The notes beneath the pieces are model-generated. The model had not been told where the DNA came from. It saw only the letters and a list, made by a program, of their open reading frames with translations, and made no database searches. Below are positions 60,080 to 64,000 of a stretch of 64,000 nt of DNA, piece by piece. Within the stretch, counting starts at the first letter, position 1; each line of letters starts with the position of its first letter. This stretch comes from Planctomycetaceae bacterium UBA2671 (GTDB lineage: Bacteria > Planctomycetota > Planctomycetia > Planctomycetales > Planctomycetaceae): assembly GCA_002359185.1 (NCBI GenBank), contig DEML01000030.1, forward strand, positions 141,314 through 205,313. The letters are read 5' to 3'. Made by a program: the position numbers and the translations under genes.

Positions 60080-61369
60080 ATGTCTCTCCTTCATTCTCGA
60101 AGAACTGTTCTCAAGCAAATGGCAGTCGCTGGCCTGATGCCTTTTGTCTCACTCGAACAAATCTTCGCTGCTCCAGCCGAAAAGCTGCCGCCCGTTCGCA
60201 CGATCACGAAAGGCCCTAAACATCATTGGTTCGGTTATTACGACAAACTGGAATTCGATCCAACAAATCGATACGTCCTCTCCAATGAAGTCGAGTTTGA
60301 ACATCGGACCCCGAATGCAGACGACCGCATCGCAGTTGGCATGGTCGATACCCAAAATAATGACGAATGGATTCCCCTCGGCAAAAGTGATTCCTGGGGC
60401 TGGCAGCAGGGATGCATGCTGCAGTGGCGACCGGGATCAAATTCGGAAGTTGTCTGGAACGATCGGGAAGGGGACCAGCATGTCTGCCGCGTGAAAGATA
60501 TCCGAACGGGAGCGACTCGAACTTTACCACGGCCGATTTACTCGCTCGGTCCCGATGGCAAATGGGCCATCACTGCAGATTTTTCCCGCATTCAACGGAT
60601 GCGTCCCGGCTATGGCTATGTCGGTCTGGAAGATCCTTGCCGAACCGAGAGAGCACCGGAAGAATCTGGTGTCTGGCGAATGGACATGACTACCGGCGAC
60701 ACGCAATTGATCTTCTCACTGGCTGATGCGGCTGCCATTCCTTTTCAAGGCAAATCGCTGCAGGAAAAATGGAACTACTTCAATCATCTGCTGGTCAGCC
60801 CGGACAGTTCGCGGTTCATCGTGCTGCATCGCTGGCGGGAAAGCACAGGCGAAGGGACAGACGCAGAGCCGACAGGTCGGTTTGATACGCGGATGTTTAC
60901 AGCCGACATCGATGGAACGAACCGCTACATTCTTGATCCTTCGGGTTACACGTCACACTTTATCTGGAGAGATCCCAATCACGTTTGTGCCTGGACGAAA
61001 CCGGAAGGAAAAGACTCGAAATTTTATCTGTTCAAAGACCAGACTGATCAGGTGGAAGTTGTTGCTCCCGATATTATGAAGGTCAATGGGCACAACACCT
61101 ATCTCCCGGTTGCCAATGGCGACTGGATCCTGAACGATACCTATCCTCAAGGCAGTGAGCGATTGCAGACACCGTACCTGTATCATGTTCCCAGTGGACG
61201 CCGATTCGATTTGGGCCATTTCCCGCTGCCTTCACAATACAAAGGAGAATGGCGATGCGATCTGCATCCCCGTTCCAGTAACGATGGCAAAACAATCGCG
61301 ATTGATTCGCCTCATACCGGAGCAGGCCGCCAGGTGCATTTGATTGATGTCAGCGAAATTGTTGGTTGA
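60080..61369 (+). CDS. Tat-exported beta-propeller protein (oligogalacturonate lyase/TolB-like fold), unknown function
   Basis: 429 residues. SRRTVLKQMAVAGLMPF is a twin-arginine signal. The body has repeated strands such as WFGYYDKLEFDPTNRYVLSNEVEFEHR, YSLGPDGKWAITADFSRIQRMRPGYGY, LLVSPDSSRFIVLHRWRES and DLHPRSSNDGKTIAIDSPHTG, consistent with a seven-bladed TolB/WD-like propeller. The opening HHWFGYYDK recalls propeller proteins used on carbohydrates. No catalytic residues can be named. Periplasmic location is inferred. Confidence 0.75.
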   Translation: MSLLHSRRTVLKQMAVAGLMPFVSLEQIFAAPAEKLPPVRTITKGPKHHWFGYYDKLEFDPTNRYVLSNEVEFEHRTPNADDRIAVGMVDTQNNDEWIPLGKSDSWGWQQGCMLQWRPGSNSEVVWNDREGDQHVCRVKDIRTGATRTLPRPIYSLGPDGKWAITADFSRIQRMRPGYGYVGLEDPCRTERAPEESGVWRMDMTTGDTQLIFSLADAAAIPFQGKSLQEKWNYFNHLLVSPDSSRFIVLHRWRESTGEGTDAEPTGRFDTRMFTADIDGTNRYILDPSGYTSHFIWRDPNHVCAWTKPEGKDSKFYLFKDQTDQVEVVAPDIMKVNGHNTYLPVANGDWILNDTYPQGSERLQTPYLYHVPSGRRFDLGHFPLPSQYKGEWRCDLHPRSSNDGKTIAIDSPHTGAGRQVHLIDVSEIVG

Positions 61370-61444
61370 AAAGTGAATCGACTTCGTAAAGATAAATAGT
61401 TAGGACATGCATCTTGTCTGTCTGAGCTACAAGTTTGATTAAGT

Positions 61445-61583
61445 TTGTAGGGTGCGTCCTGACGCACCGTAATGGAATCTCGAATACAATTTACATCATG
61501 GCTATAAACAATAACGGTAAACTGGAACACCTTTGTTGAGCAGTCATCTCGATAGCATGGTGCGTCAAGACGCATCCTACAAA
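61445..61583. repeat. TGTAGGGTGCGTC...GACGCATCCTACA repeat (family J)
   Basis: Left end TGTAGGGTGCGTCCTGACGC and right end GTGCGTCAAGACGCATCCTA are inverted copies about 100 bases apart, each with a small internal palindrome. It fills most of the gap between the propeller gene and the aldolase gene. Confidence 0.8.
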
Positions 61584-61615
61584 ACTTTGTGCCCAAAAAT
61601 TGAAAGTAATTCCGA

Positions 61616-62416
61616 GTGAAGACAAACCCAGTAAAGCGTGCGTTAAAAGAAGGCAAACCTCAGGTGGGGACGTGGTTGTCTCTGGAAAGTATTTTTGCGA
61701 CCCGCTTCATGGCACGTGTTGGCTTTCCGTGGCTGACGGTTGATATTGAGCATTCGCCAGTCAGCTGGGAGACGGCTGCCCACATGTTTGCCGCAATTGC
61801 CGATGCCGGTTGCGTCCCCCTGGCCCGCGTTCCACGTGGCGATCACGATCACATCAAGCGTGTCCTCGATGCCGGGGCAATGGGGATTGTGGTTCCGATG
61901 GTCAATACGGTCGAACAGGCCAAAGCCGCGATTGCAGCTGCCAAGTATCCTCCTGTGGGAGATCGTTCTGTTGGCGGAGCAATCCATGCTTTGAATTTCA
62001 ACGCTGCCGCAGGGGATTATTTCAAGCACGCGAACGATGAAATCCTCGTGGTTCTGCAGACCGAATCGCCCGAAGGTGTCGAAAATGCAGAAGAGATTTA
62101 TTCACTTCCCGGAGTCGATGCGATTTTTGTGGGGCCGAACGATCTGAAATTTCAGATGCGAAACTTCACGGAAGATGGTAGTGATCCAACTCCCGAAGAA
62201 TTCGAAGCGATGCTGCAGCGGGTTCTTGCTGCTGGTAAAAAAACGGGCACACCGGTCGGAATTCATACGATGACTGTCGAAGACTGCCAGCGGCGTATCG
62301 ATGAGGGCTGGCAGTTCCTCGCAATGGCCAGCGAACTCAAAATGATGGTCAATGAGGCCAGCCGAGTAGTTAAAGAATTGGGACTGGCAGCTGAGTCGGA
62401 TCTGGCGAAATATTAA
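61616..62416 (+). CDS. HpcH/HpaI-family aldolase
   Basis: 266 residues from a GTG at 61616, with no ATG in a better place. A TIM-barrel of the 2,4-dihydroxyhept-2-ene-1,7-dioate aldolase class: WLTVDIEHSPVSWE holds the catalytic and metal acids, PLARVPRGDHDHIKRVLDAGAMGIVVPMV the Arg and the GxxGIxxP loop, VLQTESPEGVEN the metal Glu, and DAIFVGPNDL the second metal Asp. It probably cleaves a 2-keto-3-deoxy sugar acid or hydroxyacid, giving pyruvate and an aldehyde. The aldehyde dehydrogenase 50 bases downstream would oxidise the aldehyde, which supports an operon of catabolic steps. Confidence 0.88.
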   Translation: MKTNPVKRALKEGKPQVGTWLSLESIFATRFMARVGFPWLTVDIEHSPVSWETAAHMFAAIADAGCVPLARVPRGDHDHIKRVLDAGAMGIVVPMVNTVEQAKAAIAAAKYPPVGDRSVGGAIHALNFNAAAGDYFKHANDEILVVLQTESPEGVENAEEIYSLPGVDAIFVGPNDLKFQMRNFTEDGSDPTPEEFEAMLQRVLAAGKKTGTPVGIHTMTVEDCQRRIDEGWQFLAMASELKMMVNEASRVVKELGLAAESDLAKY

Positions 62417-62466
62417 TTTTTTAAGCGGACCATCCCGACTGGATTCAATTACAAAGGAATAAAAAC

Positions 62467-63954
62467 ATGAGTGTTTCTACTAAAGTTGAGTTACTTCCCG
62501 AAGTCGCAGCATTTCTGGACCAAAGTCCGTTTGCGGGTTTTGTTGGCGGCCGCGAATTTCCGGCTGCATCTGGAGAATTGATTGCCACGATCGATCCCGG
62601 CTCTGGAGATAAAATCGCAGAGATTCACGATCTGGATGCTTCGGAGATCGACAAGGCCGTCGACATTGCCAATGAAGCCTTCCCGGCCTGGTCAGGATTA
62701 TCTCAGAAAGAGCGGAGCAGCATCCTGCTGAAACTGGCTGATGCGGTGGAAGAGCGAAAACCAATCCTGGCACAAATTGAAGCCCTCGATGCTGGCAAGA
62801 TCGAGGCTCAGGCGGCTGGCGATATTCAGAACTTTGTCGATACCCTCCGATACTTTGTCGGCTTAGCCGATCAAGTCCAGCTGCGAACAAAACTGGATGT
62901 GCCGGGACATGATGCCTGGACGTTCAAGCAACCCTGGGGAGCGTGTGCGTTTATCTTCCCCTGGAACTTTCCGTTTCTGCTGATCGGCTGGGGAATTTCT
63001 CCCGCTCTGGCTGCGGGAAACACGGTCATTATTAAGCCCGCGGAAGATACTTCGCTCTCGGCTATCTACCTGGCTCATCTTGCCAAAGAAGTCGGTGTGC
63101 CTGATGGCGTGATTAATGTCGTCACCGGACGCGGTGCGACTGCTGGTTCTGCCTTATCCAACAATACCAAAATCAAACGGATGTCATTCACCGGCTCTCC
63201 CGAAGTGGGACAACTGGTGGGAGAGGCCTGCGGACGAAATCTGGTTCCAGTCAAACTGGAACTGGGGGGCAAAGGAGCGGCGGTTGTCTTTGATGATGTC
63301 GACGTGAAGTCAACGGCAGAAGCTCTTGTCGGTGCCATCACCTTCCACACCGGTCAGGTCTGTTGCGATGCTACTCGCTGGTTGATTCATCAGGACATTT
63401 ACGATGAATTTGTCGGCTACTGCAAAGATCTGATGCAGGGAATTAAAATCGGACATCCTCTCGATCCCAACAGTCAAATGGGGCCAGTCGTCAATCCGAA
63501 ACAACGCGAACGTGTACTCGGCTATCAGACAAAGGGAAAAGCAGGTGGGGCAGAATGTCTCTGTGGCGGAGGACCTGCAGAAGTTGAAGGCTACGAGGGC
63601 AATTATGTCAAACCGACTTTGCTGGCTGGTTCTCTCGATAATGTCGCTGCACGCGAAGAAATCTTTGGCCCGGTTGCTTATCTCTCGACCTTCAAAACCG
63701 AAGAGGAAGCAATCGCTAAGGCTAACGATACCGATTACGGTTTAGCCAACAGTGTCTGGACTAAAGATAACGAACGCGCCAACCGGGTCGCCGAGGCCAT
63801 GACAGCCGGGAACAGTTGGATCAACGCCCACAACGTGTTTGCCCATGGAGTTCCTTATGGTGGAGTCAACAAGAGTGGAATGGGAGGCGGCGTGCTTTCC
63901 ATCGAAACTCTGATGGACTACTACCGCAGCACTTCCGTTGTTCGCCCACTTTAG
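62467..63954 (+). CDS. NAD(P)-dependent aldehyde dehydrogenase
   Basis: 495 residues, full length. Cofactor motif SFTGSPEVGQLVG, general base E265 in LELGGKGAAVV, and the nucleophile in FHTGQVCCDATRW (C299). NFPFLLIGW and PYGGVNKSGMGG are further ALDH family landmarks. An AAAGGA ribosome site precedes the ATG. It is the second gene of an operon with the HpcH/HpaI aldolase. The substrate is likely the aldolase product (for example a small or sugar-derived aldehyde), but ALDH specificity cannot be read from the sequence. Confidence 0.93.
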   Translation: MSVSTKVELLPEVAAFLDQSPFAGFVGGREFPAASGELIATIDPGSGDKIAEIHDLDASEIDKAVDIANEAFPAWSGLSQKERSSILLKLADAVEERKPILAQIEALDAGKIEAQAAGDIQNFVDTLRYFVGLADQVQLRTKLDVPGHDAWTFKQPWGACAFIFPWNFPFLLIGWGISPALAAGNTVIIKPAEDTSLSAIYLAHLAKEVGVPDGVINVVTGRGATAGSALSNNTKIKRMSFTGSPEVGQLVGEACGRNLVPVKLELGGKGAAVVFDDVDVKSTAEALVGAITFHTGQVCCDATRWLIHQDIYDEFVGYCKDLMQGIKIGHPLDPNSQMGPVVNPKQRERVLGYQTKGKAGGAECLCGGGPAEVEGYEGNYVKPTLLAGSLDNVAAREEIFGPVAYLSTFKTEEEAIAKANDTDYGLANSVWTKDNERANRVAEAMTAGNSWINAHNVFAHGVPYGGVNKSGMGGGVLSIETLMDYYRSTSVVRPL

Positions 63955-64000
63955 TCACTGTAGTGCTCTTTCGAGCTATAAATGTCGCCCTCAAATCGCT

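Overview
The window looks like a chromosome segment of a planctomycete (order Planctomycetales). The clearest signs are two modules pairing a large cytochrome-bearing DUF1549/DUF1553 protein with a Tat-exported DUF1501 protein. Long coiled-coil, FG-GAP, PQQ-propeller and TPR proteins, moderate GC, loosely packed genes and many palindromic intergenic repeats fit the same picture. The genus cannot be fixed from the sequence. No phage, transposase, CRISPR array, tRNA or rRNA was seen.

Layout. 1-6.2 kb: the end of a Na+/H+ antiporter, a membrane-anchored sigma-54 activator on the minus strand, a regulatory intergenic region with a structured RNA candidate, and moaA. 6.4-13.8 kb: coiled-coil protein, trxA, an anchored exported protein, purN, moeA and lnt. 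13.9-23.5 kb: two convergent cytochrome-DUF1549/1553 plus DUF1501 operons. 23.7-31 kb: hydrolase, gamma-glutamylcyclotransferase-like protein, RND exporter, SDR reductase and PQQ propeller. 31-43 kb: envelope polysaccharide genes, glycogen phosphorylase, a BatA-like VWA protein, a GNAT protein and dnaA. 43-50 kb: flavin reductase-like gene, tadA-tadB-tadC and a zinc-ribbon protein. 50-57 kb: ispE-spoVG, a TPR-glycosyltransferase, an LRR lipoprotein, rsmB and a small sigma-54-driven gene. 57-64 kb: phosphoesterase, FG-GAP protein, Tat-exported propeller, HpcH/HpaI aldolase and aldehyde dehydrogenase.

Three items stand out. (1) Bases 4673-5076 hold palindromic sites, a promoter readable as sigma-54 or sigma-70, and a roughly 150-nt transcript that folds into one long hairpin ending in T6. 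Its internal loop carries GTCCCCTGA, as at the pRNA template of E. coli 6S RNA (recalled, not searched). The sites lie next to a PDZ/multi-TM/GAF sigma-54 activator gene. (2) A full-consensus -24/-12 promoter at 56786-56801 precedes a 74-residue orphan gene closed by a perfect terminator. (3) spoVG carries a four-cysteine zinc ribbon inserted into its conserved core.

A second theme is the repeat load: more than twenty short elements in about ten families, nearly all inverted and nearly all at gene ends. Some split operons (tadA/tadB/tadC, purN/moeA), one supplies a stop codon, one supplies a terminator, and one appears nested in another.
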